Translations under genes and position numbers: made by a program
Shown: positions 1-19,753 of the stretch, in pieces
Numbering within the stretch: the first letter of the stretch is position 1
Layout of the letters: the number at the start of each line of letters is the position of its first letter
Notes under the pieces: model-generated
Seen by the model: only the letters and a program-made list of their open reading frames with translations
Databases searched by the model: none
What the model was told of the DNA's origin: nothing
Assembly (NCBI GenBank): GCA_964017065.1
Contig: OZ024784.1
Location: 12,257,152-12,321,151, forward strand
Origin: Haliclona indistincta
Taxonomy: Eukaryota > Porifera > Demospongiae > Haplosclerida > Chalinidae
DNA: 64,000 nt
Reading direction: 5' to 3'

Positions 1-65
1 GGATATAACTTGAAGTTGAGCCATGGGATATAAAGTTACTGATTATATTAGCGATATGATACTCA

Positions 66-318
66 AGAAAGAGAAGGAAAGAGAATGACTGGACCAGTGT
101 GTGGCATTTCCTTTACTGCTGGAAGAAATAACTTGAGAAACCACTCCAAGAAATTATTCCCCCCATCCATCCCGAATCCGACATAGAGAAACGTGTACCA
201 GGGGGCACCTTGCGTGTTACGAGACAAGAGGTGTTTCCCTTTGTAGACTGTGTAAGGAGACAGCCTCTCTCCAATTGCAGAGCCACAGGTGTGGAGTGTG
301 ATGTATTTACGACCACGA
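66..318 (-). pseudogene. Second, partial pogo/Tigger-like transposase copy (DDE-region fragment)
   Basis: This stretch repeats, at high identity and on the same strand, the DDE-domain coding segment found at about 1350-1595. Matching segments include 'GFGMDGG', 'FLEWF' and 'HTGPVILF'. The reading frame is broken by small indels. On the minus strand it follows directly downstream of the PHD-like end of the neighbouring transposase, so the junction near 300-320 looks like a rearranged or tandemly duplicated element. Only a fragment is visible because the window starts here. It is a dead transposon piece, not a host gene. Confidence 0.6.
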
Positions 319-336
319 ACATTGTCAGCCTGGTCT

Positions 337-2221
337 CTAATCCTCCTTGCAGGCAGGACAAATCCACTTGAGTTTCGGATCGGGCCTGTCCAGATGACCA
401 GCACACCAATAGTGATGCCATCGCCAACAACCACGTTCGTCGCACCCCAATCCATGCTTCCTTTGCATCATCATCATAGTGGCCTCTACAACCTTGACAA
501 GCACTCTCATCCTCTCCACTGACTTTCTTTCTGCGTGGTTGCTGTTGTTTCTGCCCACGTTGTTTTCTTGGTTTTCCTTTTTTGGCAGCTTTCTTCTCTT
601 TCTCTTGCTGTTTGCAAAAATCTCATCTTCTGTTAAAGCTTCTCTGTAGTGCCTTGGTTGAGTCCACCCTATAACTGCAGTAGATGCTACTCTAACCCCA
701 CGAGACACAAAAAGGTTACCAAAGATCTGTGCTATATGAATTGTTACTGGGGTTGGTGGTGGCTGTAAGGGTGTAGCCTGTGGTTGGGTAGAAATATCAG
801 ATCTTGTTGATGATGCTGCAGACAGGTGTAGACACAGATGATGTTGTAGTTGCTGACGTGATGATGTCGTAGAAGGACGCATTGATCGCGATGATGTTGT
901 TGTACATGGACCCGATGATCCTGATGTTGTAGATGGACTTGCTGATCTTGATGTTGTAGAAGCTAATGACCTCAATGTTGATGGACCTTGTGAACTTGGC
1001 TCAGCTGTGAAAGGCACTGATATATTCAGTTTCGAAGCTGGAATGGCATCTCTTGAAAGTGGATGATTACCACTACCTCTGAAGCTACCAGTCAGTTGTT
1101 CAGGCAGGAGAACGTGAGGCCACATCTTAGCTACAAGTGATGGAAATGCAGCTTTGTCAACTTTTGTTGCCATGGTTTCTATTTTGAATTCCTTCAATAC
1201 ATGTGCCCAAACTTTCTTTAGGGGCCGTAAACGCTTATGTTCAGTGACTGTAATAGGTGTGTGGTGTGAGGTGGAAATGTGTACAGTGTGACATCATGTT
1301 GCCTTGCTGTTTTTACAAGATCAAGCGTAGAATGTGACTGGTGGCCATCTAGAAAGAGAATGACTGGACCAGTATGTGCCATTCCTTTACTGCTGGAAGA
1401 GAAACCACTCCAAGAAATTAGCCCCCCATCCATCCCGAATCCGACATAGAGAAACGTGTACCAGGAGGGCACCTTGCGTGTTACGAGACAAGAAGTGTTT
1501 CTCTTTGTAAGGAAACAGCCTCTCTCCAATTGCAGAGCCACAGGTGGAGTGTGATGTATTCACGACCACTACCACCCCCTGTCTCATGAACATTCTTCTC
1601 TCCTCTACGCGCAAGAACTCTTCTAGATGCAACAGCTAAACAGATACCTGTCTCGTCACAATTCCAAAGGCGCTGTTGCTAGGAGACATCTCATGCAGTT
1701 TATGCTTTGTAAAAAGCTTCTGTGTGAAACCGCAATTATAATTATTATTGCAATTTCTATTATCACTAACCTGTAAATTACTGAAGTAGTTGTCCATGAC
1801 TTCAGTTGTTGACGCTAATGCCCTGTTGGTTGGAAAGTGCTGTGGTCTCCTTTCAGATACATGTAGTGATAGCCATCGCTTCAGGAACCCCTCTTACCGG
1901 ACTCCATCTTTGAGTGGTGTTTCCCTGTCTTCAGATTGTAGATAGTCATGGACCACTCTCGCAACAATCATCTAAACCCACACTCAGCTAGCTCTTGGCA
2001 AGACCGCACAATAGACTTCTCTTCATCAAGTGAGGACAGGTGGTCTGCCGGCTCCAACTCTGGTTGACTTCCCACTAGTATGGTTGTGCACTGTACTCTT
2101 GGCTAAGTTAACCTTTCTCCAGAAACCTTAGGCTCAAACCTTTGCTATTTACCGCTTCCTCGGCTGCCATTACACTCTTCACTCGCCAACTAGCTGTCTC
2201 AGGTCTGTTTTTAGTTGCCAT
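337..2221 (-). pseudogene. Degenerate pogo/Tigger-like (Tc1/mariner superfamily) transposase with PHD-like C-terminus
   Basis: Reading leftwards from the ATG at 2221, the pieces occur in family order. First is a helix-turn-helix N-terminus ('MAAEEAVNSKGLSLR', psq/pogo type). Next is a DDE_1 core around 1218-1541 containing 'DGHQSHSTLDLVKTARQ' and 'PPHTTHLLQ'. After it comes the usual post-catalytic segment ('LLPEQLTGSFRGSGNHPLSRDAI', about 1075-1110). A Ser/Thr-rich linker leads to a Cys/His-rich PHD-like end ('WHHYWCAG', 'WICPAC') that stops at 337. The ORF is split over several frames, so no intact transposase can be made. The element would normally cut and paste itself at TA sites. It lies antisense to, and apparently inside, the 5' part of the REV7 gene. 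Terminal inverted repeats were not identified. Confidence 0.75.
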
Positions 2222-2538
2222 GATTGAAACATTCAAATTTCGCACTCGTATATTAATTTGCAATGCAATTTTTATTGCAGAAATATTCGGTTGGGTGATT
2301 AAGTACGACTTTAACTCGATGTTAGCCTGTGCTAACAAGTTGAAAACTGTGTCAGAAGATGCGGTACTGAATGCTTAGTAAACCTGATAAAAACTACCGA
2401 ACTACATCTAAGTGCTGCCGAGAAAAACAGATTACTGATAAAAACCTGTTTTAGTCACGTGTGATCACATGTGAATTAATTTTTGAAAGTCATGAAATTA
2501 CTATAATTATCGTATGTACAGTTTTGCTATACATATAG
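2222..2538. other. Spacer between transposon remnant and first visible REV7 exon
   Basis: This is AT-rich sequence with no convincing coding exon. The left part (to about 2380) is open on the plus strand only as the shadow of the transposase N-terminus. The end of the pogo-like element and the upstream part of a REV7 intron must lie here. I looked for the missing REV7 N-terminal exon (the helix and strands before 'HPELNQYI') and did not find it. Confidence 0.5.
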
Positions 2539-4296
2539 ATGTGTGTTCATCCTGAGCTGAATCAATATATTAGAAATGTGTTGTCGACTGTACGTGCACT
2601 GCTACTTAAGGTAACTCTAGCATGATGATGTCTATTATGAATTTTGATGATGTCTTTATGGCAGAATTCAGTGAAGAAAGTAGTTATAGAGATATCTGAT
2701 GAGGTATTTAATATGACAAGTTAGTTCATGTGATTTCTGATTTAGCACCACAAACCTATTGAGCGGTTTAACTTTGAGATGCAGTCACAGCAGTTTAATA
2801 TTGAGGAACTACTTGAGTGAGTGAGAGAGAGTGCATGACTGTTACGTATGTATGATCTATATTAACATTATTCTTTCCAAGGAAAGACAAACATTTGTTG
2901 CACTTGGAAGAGTCCATGAGAGCAGTTTGTCTCAAGATTGGTGTTTGTGATTCTATCCTTACAACTAGACCACCACCAAGTCAGTAGCCAGCAAGTTATT
3001 ATTAATAAATAGCTAAGTTTAATAAAACAATTTTCAGATAGCAGCTTTAAAGTATTAATATTCACTACTGCTGATGCAGCAACAGCTCTAGAACACCAGC
3101 ATCAGGCAGAGGTGAGGTGTGTAATATCTCTTGTGAATGGGCTAGCCAAAGTAACGCCAGGAGCGCATAATGAGAGGGTGAGCACTATCATTATGCGCTT
3201 CTGGTACAGCGCACACCACATGCATCAACCTTTCTGCAACACTACACCAAAGCTGAGTGTGTTTTCTGACCAATCAGATTGTAGTATAATAGATGGGCGA
3301 GGCTCGGTGACATGGCGTTATTCGCTCGAAGGAGTTTCTGTGTCGTAACTGGCGGCAGTAGAGGCTTGGGCAGAGAAATTGCACTTCGCCTTTCACAAGG
3401 ATGGTCTACAGCTCGTGTTACAGCTGATCTCATTGTGTTGTCGCGCGATAGAGATGCAATGCTGGAGACAAAGAGAATGATCGAAGAGACAGCTCCCGGA
3501 GTAACAGTGCACGTGATTCAAGCAGACCTCGGAGAAATAAAGTCGCTCGACGAGATAAATGCGAAAATATGGAGCCTTCACGACGTTAGTCGACACGAAC
3601 AGGCTATCCTGGTGCTCAATGCAGGAACGATTGGGAACTTGTCACAACCAATTTCTCAGCAAACTTGCTCTGAAGCTATTCACAACCACATGGCTATAAA
3701 TTTCACATCGAATTGGTCTCTTTCTGCAAACTTTCTTTCTCAAGTAAAATCAGGTCCTCGACTGATTATCAACATCACTTCTCTTCTTGGTCGTGTTCCA
3801 ATGGCTGGTTTTGCTGCCTACGGTTCAGCTAAAGCAGCCTGCAGTCTTTTCGTGCAAGTTCTTGCTGCTGAGAATCCTGAAGTGCGAATGTTGAATTATT
3901 CTCCTGGACCACTGGACACTAAAATGTTTCATAAAATTATCAGTGAAGTTCACTCTGAAACGGTTCGCAAGGTATTCCAGGATACATGCAATCAAGGAAA
4001 ACTCTTGTCCTGCGAGACTTCCGTTAGAAAGCTGATAGAAATATTGGAAGAAGACAAATTTGAGAATGCAACTACTATTGATTATTATAACGAATGATAC
4101 TTTATAGATAACAAGTTAACTGCAAAACATAAGTTATTATTCTATAATGACAATTATTCTAATGTAGGAGTTTCCTTGGGTTGTAGTAGGAACTCAAGAA
4201 CACTGCAGTAATGAAGATTCAAAGCTAGTGCCTTTGAAAACAGTAGACAGTCCCCTCTTGTCAGTAAGTGCACGAGTGTCTATGAAGAACGAGTAA
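2539..4296 (+). CDS. MAD2L2: REV7/MAD2L2-like HORMA-domain protein, 5' end missing
   Basis: Six exons join in phase: 2539-2610, 2665-2703, 2746-2816, 2882-2979, 3038-3111 and 4168-4296 (stop TAA). They encode in order 'HPELNQYIRNVLSTVRALL', 'VKKVVIEISDE', 'PIERFNFEM', 'LEESMRAVCLKIGVCDSIL', 'SSFKVLIFTTADAAT' and 'EFPWVVVGTQEH...KLVPLKTV'. These parallel vertebrate REV7 throughout, including the C-terminal seatbelt segment. REV7 is known as the HORMA adaptor of DNA polymerase zeta and of shieldin, and it acts in the nucleus. All splice sites are GT-AG. The first roughly 50 residues are absent from the window; a pogo-like transposon lies where upstream exons would be expected, so they may lie beyond it. 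The ATG at 2539 could serve as a start but would truncate the HORMA fold. The last intron (3112-4167) contains a complete sepiapterin reductase gene on the same strand. Confidence 0.85.
3270..3277 (+). promoter_or_regulatory. CCAAT box in putative SPR promoter
   Basis: CCAATCAG lies 35-42 bp upstream of the sepiapterin reductase ATG, inside the REV7 intron. It would fit an NF-Y site in a very short promoter. Function is inferred from position only; a very similar CCAATCAGATTG also starts the unrelated recombinase element at 60.8 kb. Confidence 0.3.
3312..4097 (+). CDS. SPR: Sepiapterin reductase (SDR family), single exon
   Basis: This uninterrupted ORF encodes 261 residues, the usual size for sepiapterin reductase, an NADPH-dependent short-chain dehydrogenase that makes tetrahydrobiopterin in the cytosol. 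The Rossmann glycine motif TGGSRGLG is at residues 13-20, NAG at 103-105, the catalytic Ser at 157 (NITSLLG) and the YxxxK pair at Tyr170/Lys174. 'NYSPGPLDT' at about 195-203 is the family's post-catalytic loop. The ATG at 3312 gives the normal spacing to the glycine motif. The gene is intronless and sits entirely within the last intron of the REV7 gene in the same orientation, with only 70 bp between its stop codon and the REV7 3' splice acceptor. Retroposition is a possible origin. No AATAAA was seen after the stop. Confidence 0.93.
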   Translation: MALFARRSFCVVTGGSRGLGREIALRLSQGWSTARVTADLIVLSRDRDAMLETKRMIEETAPGVTVHVIQADLGEIKSLDEINAKIWSLHDVSRHEQAILVLNAGTIGNLSQPISQQTCSEAIHNHMAINFTSNWSLSANFLSQVKSGPRLIINITSLLGRVPMAGFAAYGSAKAACSLFVQVLAAENPEVRMLNYSPGPLDTKMFHKIISEVHSETVRKVFQDTCNQGKLLSCETSVRKLIEILEEDKFENATTIDYYNE

Positions 4297-4518
4297 TTAC
4301 ATGTGTTCCTTTACAGCTGCAAGTGTATGTGGAACAGTGCACAAAACCTGAGTAGCATTGTGATTATTGTTGTCAATATTATTTTTAAAACTGGTGGGCG
4401 TGACCAACTGTCCACGTGCCATTACGCGTGCCATTATAAGGAAAAGAACCAGCTGCGTTGTTGTGATCACTCTGTCTAGTCTGAGCAGTAACGACACATC
4501 GCCTATACTTAATTGGTA

Positions 4519-4689
4519 ATGGTGAAAAAACTCCGTGGTGCCGTGAAGAAGGAAACGAAGCAAGAGAAACGAGAACGTCGCGAGGAAAATCGAAAAGCAA
4601 GAGAAAAGCTGTGCACTGTTGTTCTCCCAGTTATATTATTGGTGTTTGTGTGTATGTTGTTACTGTTCTACTGGGCTACTCGTCGCTAG
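4519..4689 (+). CDS. SMCO4: SMCO4-like small single-pass membrane protein
   Basis: A 56-residue single-exon ORF starts with 'MVKKLRGAVKKETKQEKRER', a lysine/arginine/glutamate-rich helix. It is followed by 'KLCTVVLPVILLVFVCMLLL', one transmembrane segment at about residues 33-52, and ends 'YWATRR'. Length, order and the 'KKET', 'TVVLP' and 'ATR' landmarks match vertebrate SMCO4 (formerly C11orf75, 59 residues), whose biochemical role is unknown. The gene starts 222 bp after the REV7 stop, and its stop is only 35 bp before the ESF1 start codon, so the two transcripts must share or overlap untranslated sequence. Confidence 0.85.
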   Translation: MVKKLRGAVKKETKQEKRERREENRKAREKLCTVVLPVILLVFVCMLLLFYWATRR

Positions 4690-4724
4690 TGACCAGTACA
4701 AGACACTTAGCTAATCATACAGTA

Positions 4725-7700
4725 ATGGACGACTCTCGTTTTAGTCATGTAGCCAGCGACCCTCGCTTCAAGGTGATTGTACCATAATATGTATAGTAGT
4801 AACCTTGTGCTACCTTATTTAGCCCATGCCTCGCCATGCTCGGAAGATCAAGATTGATTCACGTTTCCGGTCAATGTTTACTGACAGGAGATTCAAAGTG
4901 AAATGTTAGTGTTCTTGAGCAGCATCTTTATTATCTAGCATTTTATTTTCATTTTTTTGTATTATCAACCTTATAATTGTTCACTGCCATTACTGTTATA
5001 TATTTTCAATGAACTGATTGTCAATCTATGGTGTCATTGTTCTTTGTTATGGCTAGTTGGGTGTAGTGTGAGGAATGTTGTATTGATGAGTTTTGGCTGT
5101 CATTCAACAATTGTGGTTTACAGACCGACTTGATAAACGTGGTAGACACGTCAAACAGTCATCATCAGAAGATTTACAAAGATTCTATGACCTAGAAGGT
5201 AACTTGCATGATGTTGTTTTTGTCATCATTGTTATCTGGTTTCAGATTCCACTCTGCCCAACACTGAAAGTAAAGAAAAGGAGGAACAGAGTGTGTCAAC
5301 TGACACTGTATGTGGTGAGGAAGAGGAAGTAGACAATTCTGAGGAAAAATTAGAAGAAAACAGTGAAGAGGAAGAGATTGATGGAGAGGATGAGGAAGAG
5401 ATTGATGGAGAGGATGAGGAAGATATTGATGATGAATGTAATAGTTCTTCTACTGACACTGATGATGATTTTTCTGAGGAAGACAGTGAGGTATGATGCT
5501 ACTGGTATACATTGGTTGCTATGGTGGTTCTGGTTTGTCTCTATACTGCAGGTGCATCATGGCTGGGGTGAGTTGGACAAGGATGTTCCTGAAAGTTTGG
5601 AAACCTCTAGCCGTCTTGCCGTGTGTAACATGGACTGGGATCATGTATCAGCTCAGGATCTGTTTGGTGGGTCTCTATACCTATAAAGCATTCACCTGTC
5701 ATCCAGCCAATCAAATCACTCCTGCTGGTGCAATACATTCCTGATCAAGTGATCATGATAAACAAAAACCTCAAATGTGTATGCTTGTGTGTATAAATGT
5801 GTATAAGTACACCTTCGAATCAGTGTGCAGTGGAACCTATCTGGAACTTGGCATCTGCTTATAGTGTGCGCTAATCTGTGGTCCCGAATTGCTTTCCAAC
5901 CATGCACATACATTCTGAACCTGGATGCAGCCACCTGCGTATTCCAGAATCGTTGGTAACGGTCCGGTTGCACTATCACAGTACAAAATTTACCTTTGCC
6001 AAAATAAGCAAATTTATCTGTTTATCTGTATAGTTGTGTTCAGTTCGTGGCAGCCTCGTGACGGATGTGTCCACTCAGTGACTGTCTATCCAAGTGACTT
6101 TGGTCTTGAGAGGATTAGTAGAGAAGAAATGGAAGGTCCTTCAGAACTGACACAAGGAGATGATGTCCATGAAGAGGTGTGTTGGTGCTTAAGCTGCTAC
6201 ATCTCATTATAGATAAAATTATTGCTGGGTATTTAAAATTTAGTTTCACTGTTCACATTTACAAGTAATTTTGTAACAAATGCCGTCTGGCATTTGTGTA
6301 GCGGTCAATAGAGAAGTGCACATACAGTAACCAATGGAAACCTTGAATTAGAAAAACTGCCCTTGAATGATTGAAATTGGAGGTGACCGGTAGCTCATGC
6401 TCAGTGCGGATTATAAGTGCATCATGCTGATTCTCCACAACTGTTGTACGTGGTGATCGTCTGCGAGTCATTGCGGGTGCAGAAAGTTTCTACGAGCTGT
6501 TGCTTACCTCCAGGAACCTCTAACTGCCAAGTTCCAGCCAATACAAAACGCATATCGTCAGCCATCACTATATCTTTAGTAACACGACCATCATGTGTGG
6601 ATTTGTAATTTTTAATCAAATGCGTGGGAGTGTCACACTCCTGTATCTTTACTGCGCTCGCTCTCATTATGCACTCCTGCTTTGATTGTGTTCACTGTTG
6701 AGAGTAATTATATCAATAGGGTGAGGGTTATTCTCAGGAAAAGCTACGACAGTACCAACTCAACAGACTCAAGTATTACTATGCTATTGTTGAGTGTGAT
6801 TCTTCAGGTGAGGTACTACTAGCTAACATATTGGGGCAAGCTTCTTTGCAATACAGCAACTGCAGAACATATCTATAATGAATGCAATGGGACTTCATTT
6901 GAAACTAGTGGCACTGTACTTGATTTGAGGTGGGTGTGGTGTCAGCTCCATGCATGGTCACAGTATCAACATCCAGATTTGTTCCTGATGAAATGCAATT
7001 TGATGATCGTGATCCATTCTCTGTTGCGACACCACTAACCATTCCTTCGGACTACAAACCGCCAAAGTGAGTGCAATGCATTCATATGTACAGGACTTGC
7101 ATGAAAAAGTTTGTAATCATGCTAGAAATTATGCACTGACGTAACTACTGAAAGGGATAAATTTATGTTAACCCTTTAATTACTAAATTATCTTGCTGAA
7201 ATTTTAACCTCGTAAATGCTGACCACTTCTCTCGTGAATATCTCGTGTGTCTTTTGTGCTACTGGTCTCAAATTTGCGTCCTTTTACGCCAGTGAGTAGC
7301 CGCAATTGCCCACACTCAAGTCAGTCGATATGCCCCTCCCACTTCGAAAGTGAAGCCGATAAAGTGCAACGACCTCGTCAAATTTTGCTCAAAGTTAGTA
7401 CTTTGGGGCTGGCTACTGAAAAGTACACACAGATAGCAGTGGTTTTGGTGAGTGCAAAATGTAGCCCAGATCATAGAGAATGCACAAAAATGTGTTTCCG
7501 AGCACCCTGAAGCCATAAAATGTCCAAAATTTCTTGGTGGCCATTTTGTTTCTCCTAAAACGTTGTGAAATTTGCACTGAAGCCATAGAAATGCTGTCGC
7601 CATAACGTTTAGCGCAGGGGGCGCGCCGAAAACCACTGGATTTTGTGCGGTTATTTGTATTCTTCAATTTGGCTTAATTATGGGATATTTTAACACTTTT

Positions 7701-9252
7701 TGATAAAGTTATGGTATCTGAAGTATGTATGTCGCCAAAAGGCGACAATAGGGGTTAAAGGGTTAATACAACGTTGTGTCAGCGGTTATAATGGTCATGT
7801 TTCCAGTTTCATAACCTCAGCTCTACAGCAGAGCACTGTTCACTTGACATGGGATGCCACTGATCACAGAAGAGTAAAGACTACCATGAGAAAGTATATC
7901 ATAACAAGAACCAATGAATAGTCATTGATTGCTTCACTTATAGCTTCTCAAAAGATGACTTGATGGATATGGATTTCAGTGCTTACATTGCCTCTAGTGA
8001 AGAGGAGGAGGAGGAGTGGTTAGGAGAAGATGGTGATAAACCAATCAATGAAGAAGAACAAATACAAAAATACAGAGTGAGTTGACTGTGTATTGATGGT
8101 CATGTTATAGTGCGTGTGTGGTTCATATTAGGCTTTGCTTGGTGAGACCAAGTCAAACAAAGAGAAAAACCTACAGGAGGACCAAGATGAAGAAATGTGC
8201 TTCACATGGAAAGTTGGTCAGTAATACTACTCACTCATTGTTGATAATAATCCAGTCACTGACAGGTCTTGATGAGAAGACAGGTAGATGCAACATATCT
8301 GCTGATTCTGTTCTATGATCCACTGCTACAGGAAACAGTGAGATGACAAGAGAAGACTCAAAACCTGCCAAAGTTATAAAGAAAAGGAAGTCAAAGGTAC
8401 ACACTGTCCATGCAATGGAACTCATTCACTGCCTTAGAAGGAGGAAGCTAGTGAAGGTGCTGCGAGTAAGGTTCCAAGTGAAGGTAGTGGATTTGATGAT
8501 CCTTTCTTTAGCAGCGCAACTACTGTAAGAAATGTGAAATATTGTACCACTTTCTATTTTGCTTTCTTTAGGCTTATAGCAAACCAAAGAAGAATAAAAA
8601 GCTGTCTAACACGGAACAGGAAACACAACAGAAGGAGAAGGTGGTAGATTGTAAGAGTGTCTCTGTACTGTTTGTTGCTGGGTGTAGAGTGAACTGGAAC
8701 TGCTCGTAATGTCTGACACTGAAGAAGATGGACATCAACACTTCAGCTTGAAGAAAATACTGGAGTCAGAAAAGCAGGAATCAAAAAAGGGCAAAAAGAG
8801 GAGGAAGAATCGTGCCAATGTAACTAACCCTTTCATGCTATAAAACATAGTTACACTCCATTATGCAGGCAGCTGCAACTGACCAGTTCAAGATTGATTT
8901 AGATGATCCTCGGTTTTCTGCTGTCTTTAACTCTCATCTCTATTCTGTGGATCCATCAGACCCTCGCTACAAGTATGTCTGGTTGATAATGATTTGAGTT
9001 TTTTACCATACACTTCACTTTGTTAGACCAACTAAAGCAATGGAAGCTTTAATATCCGAGAAACAACGGCGCAGACACATCAATAAGAAAACAAAGGAAC
9101 CACTTGAAGCAGCTGAGCCAAGGTGCTGCTGTACACTGGTTCATAGCTATCAATAATATTATTTACTTTTCTGTAGCACCAGCGTGTTGATCAAATCTGT
9201 GAAGCACAAGACAGCCAGCTTCAAAAAGAGAAAGCTACGTCACAAGAAATGA
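4725..9252 (+). CDS. ESF1: ESF1 homolog, nucleolar pre-rRNA processing factor
   Basis: This multi-exon gene runs from ATG 4725 to TGA 9250-9252. ESF1 is a nucleolar protein needed for 18S rRNA maturation in the small-subunit processome. Recognisable blocks in order: 'VASDPRF' (exon 1, 4725-4772); 'KIKIDSRFRSMFTDRRFK' (from 4826); 'LDKRGRHV' and 'EDLQRFYDLE' (5142-5201); an acidic Glu/Asp run (about 5325-5490); 'ELDKDVPE' and 'LAVCNMDWD' (5552-5667); 'VTVYPSDFGLERI' (6042-6175); 'YQLNRLKYYYAIVECDSS' (about 6740-6805); 'FDDRDPFSVATPL' (6970-7066); 'DLMDMDFSAYIASSEEEEEE' (about 7955-8010); and the C-terminal 'DDPRFSAVFNSHLYSVDPSDP' with a basic tail. Introns are mostly under 100 bp. Two long ones (6176-6720 and 7067-7785) stand out; the second holds a piggyBac-like MITE. 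It converges on the Mi-2 gene, with about 300 bp between stop codons. Confidence 0.93.
7168..7766. mobile_element. piggyBac-like MITE (TTAA-flanked) in ESF1 intron
   Basis: The element starts TTAA|CCCTTTAATTA and ends TTAAAGGG|TTAA, so it has CCC..GGG termini and a TTAA duplication as in piggyBac elements. It is about 590 bp and has no transposase ORF; the open frames inside are short and differ from the relative. A reverse-complement copy of the same family lies at 48553-49112. The ESF1 reading frame is unaffected because the element lies wholly within an intron. Confidence 0.85.
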
Positions 9253-9550
9253 CCATCACTACTTGTATGATATTTTTCAATTACTGTAGTGACATCAAAT
9301 TTTCAGTTTCTACAACTATAGTAGCGCACACATGCACTTGGTGGTACAGTATCATGCGGAGTCAGCTGAATAGTCAACAGTTGACCAATTTAAGCCACCA
9401 GTAGTAATTCACAGTAGTGATTATGGAGTGTCAGAATTATAGTTAAATTTTAAAAATAGAAATCTGTAGAGGATTAAGGATAATAGTGATGATAATGAAG
9501 ATGTGATTTAAGAGAGCAGCTGAGTGGTAACACAACATTACACTTGATGA
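9253..9550. other. Convergent 3' region between ESF1 and Mi-2
   Basis: About 300 bp separate the ESF1 stop (plus strand) from the Mi-2 stop (minus strand). No ORF or repeat is seen. It must carry both 3' untranslated ends, which probably overlap. Confidence 0.6.
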
Positions 9551-18832
<9,282 letters not shown>

Positions 18833-19753
18833 GCTTAACTTGTTCTTTACCACTCCAAAATGGTCTCTAGACAAATCTTAGCGTCCGCGCTTGTCTTTAC
18901 TATAAAAGAGACAACAAGCGAATTCATGAAGCTGCCGCCATTTTGATAATGACTGCACGTTCAAAACTCACCTAACGAGCTCGTTTCACAACAAAGTTGG
19001 CTAATGTTGCAAGACTATAGCCCCTGCACTCGAGAAAACAGCTTTCTTGGTAATTCCCGCGTGATATTGGTTGTTTACCCGTTTGCCTGCAGGGTAATCA
19101 CACTTACAGCACCATCTTGTGGATATTAACCACAATAAAGTGAAGGAGCTTTCACAAAACAGTTTCAGCCAATCAGAATTGAGCATTTTATCACGTGACA
19201 GCCTTAGGGAAAGAGACTCCCGCCCACCTGTCTTATATGGACACATTAATTACAACCACAACTATGAATAATTAACAAGTTGGCATGTAGTGATGACTCA
19301 TAGTGATGTCATGTCCTGTCTCAGTCTAATGATCAGGGGCATCAGTCAACCAAGGTCCACGGCACCTCCGCTATGAAAATCGGTCGCAGATCCACACATG
19401 GCAGGACACTTCATTAAAATACGAGTTACGTGATGAGGTGCCGAGTCACTTTTTATGATCAAGAACTCGACCAACATCAAAGAAGACTCCAATTAGTGCT
19501 CACTAGTTTCATGTTCTTATTTTCACTCAAGACACCAGTACAGACCCACACAAGACTATAACGACTAGTCACATGCTGCAGTGTACACATCATACATGCA
19601 GCATGTGTCGAGTACATGCATGTTATCATTTGGAAAATACCATTTGTTGTCACCAACAGTCAAAATTGACTGACTAGGGTCAAATGATGTATGTTACAAG
19701 AAAAAGCCTAAATTTCTTCTGGAAAGAAATGCCAAATCTAAGCAGTTCTAATC
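18833..19753. other. Mi-2 upstream region and SSR3 3' region
   Basis: About 920 bp lie between the Mi-2 start codon and the SSR3 stop codon; both genes are on the minus strand. A CCAAT motif with a neighbouring CACGTG E-box (about 19170-19200) could belong to the Mi-2 promoter. No coding sequence was recognised, and the longest open frame there resembles nothing known. Confidence 0.5.

Noticed and set aside
3112..3348. 78-codon frame overlapping the SPR start as an independent gene
   Set aside because: It is the in-frame readthrough of a REV7 exon into its intron; the true continuation is the exon at 4168.
5232..5459. Serine-rich open frame on the minus strand
   Set aside because: Antisense shadow of the acidic Glu/Asp exon of ESF1.
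7885..7948. Possible AT-AC (U12) intron in ESF1, because the intron seems to begin ATATCA
   Set aside because: Shifting the boundary two bases gives AA|GTATATCA and a normal CTTATAG acceptor, which keeps the frame ('RNFSKDDLMDMDF').
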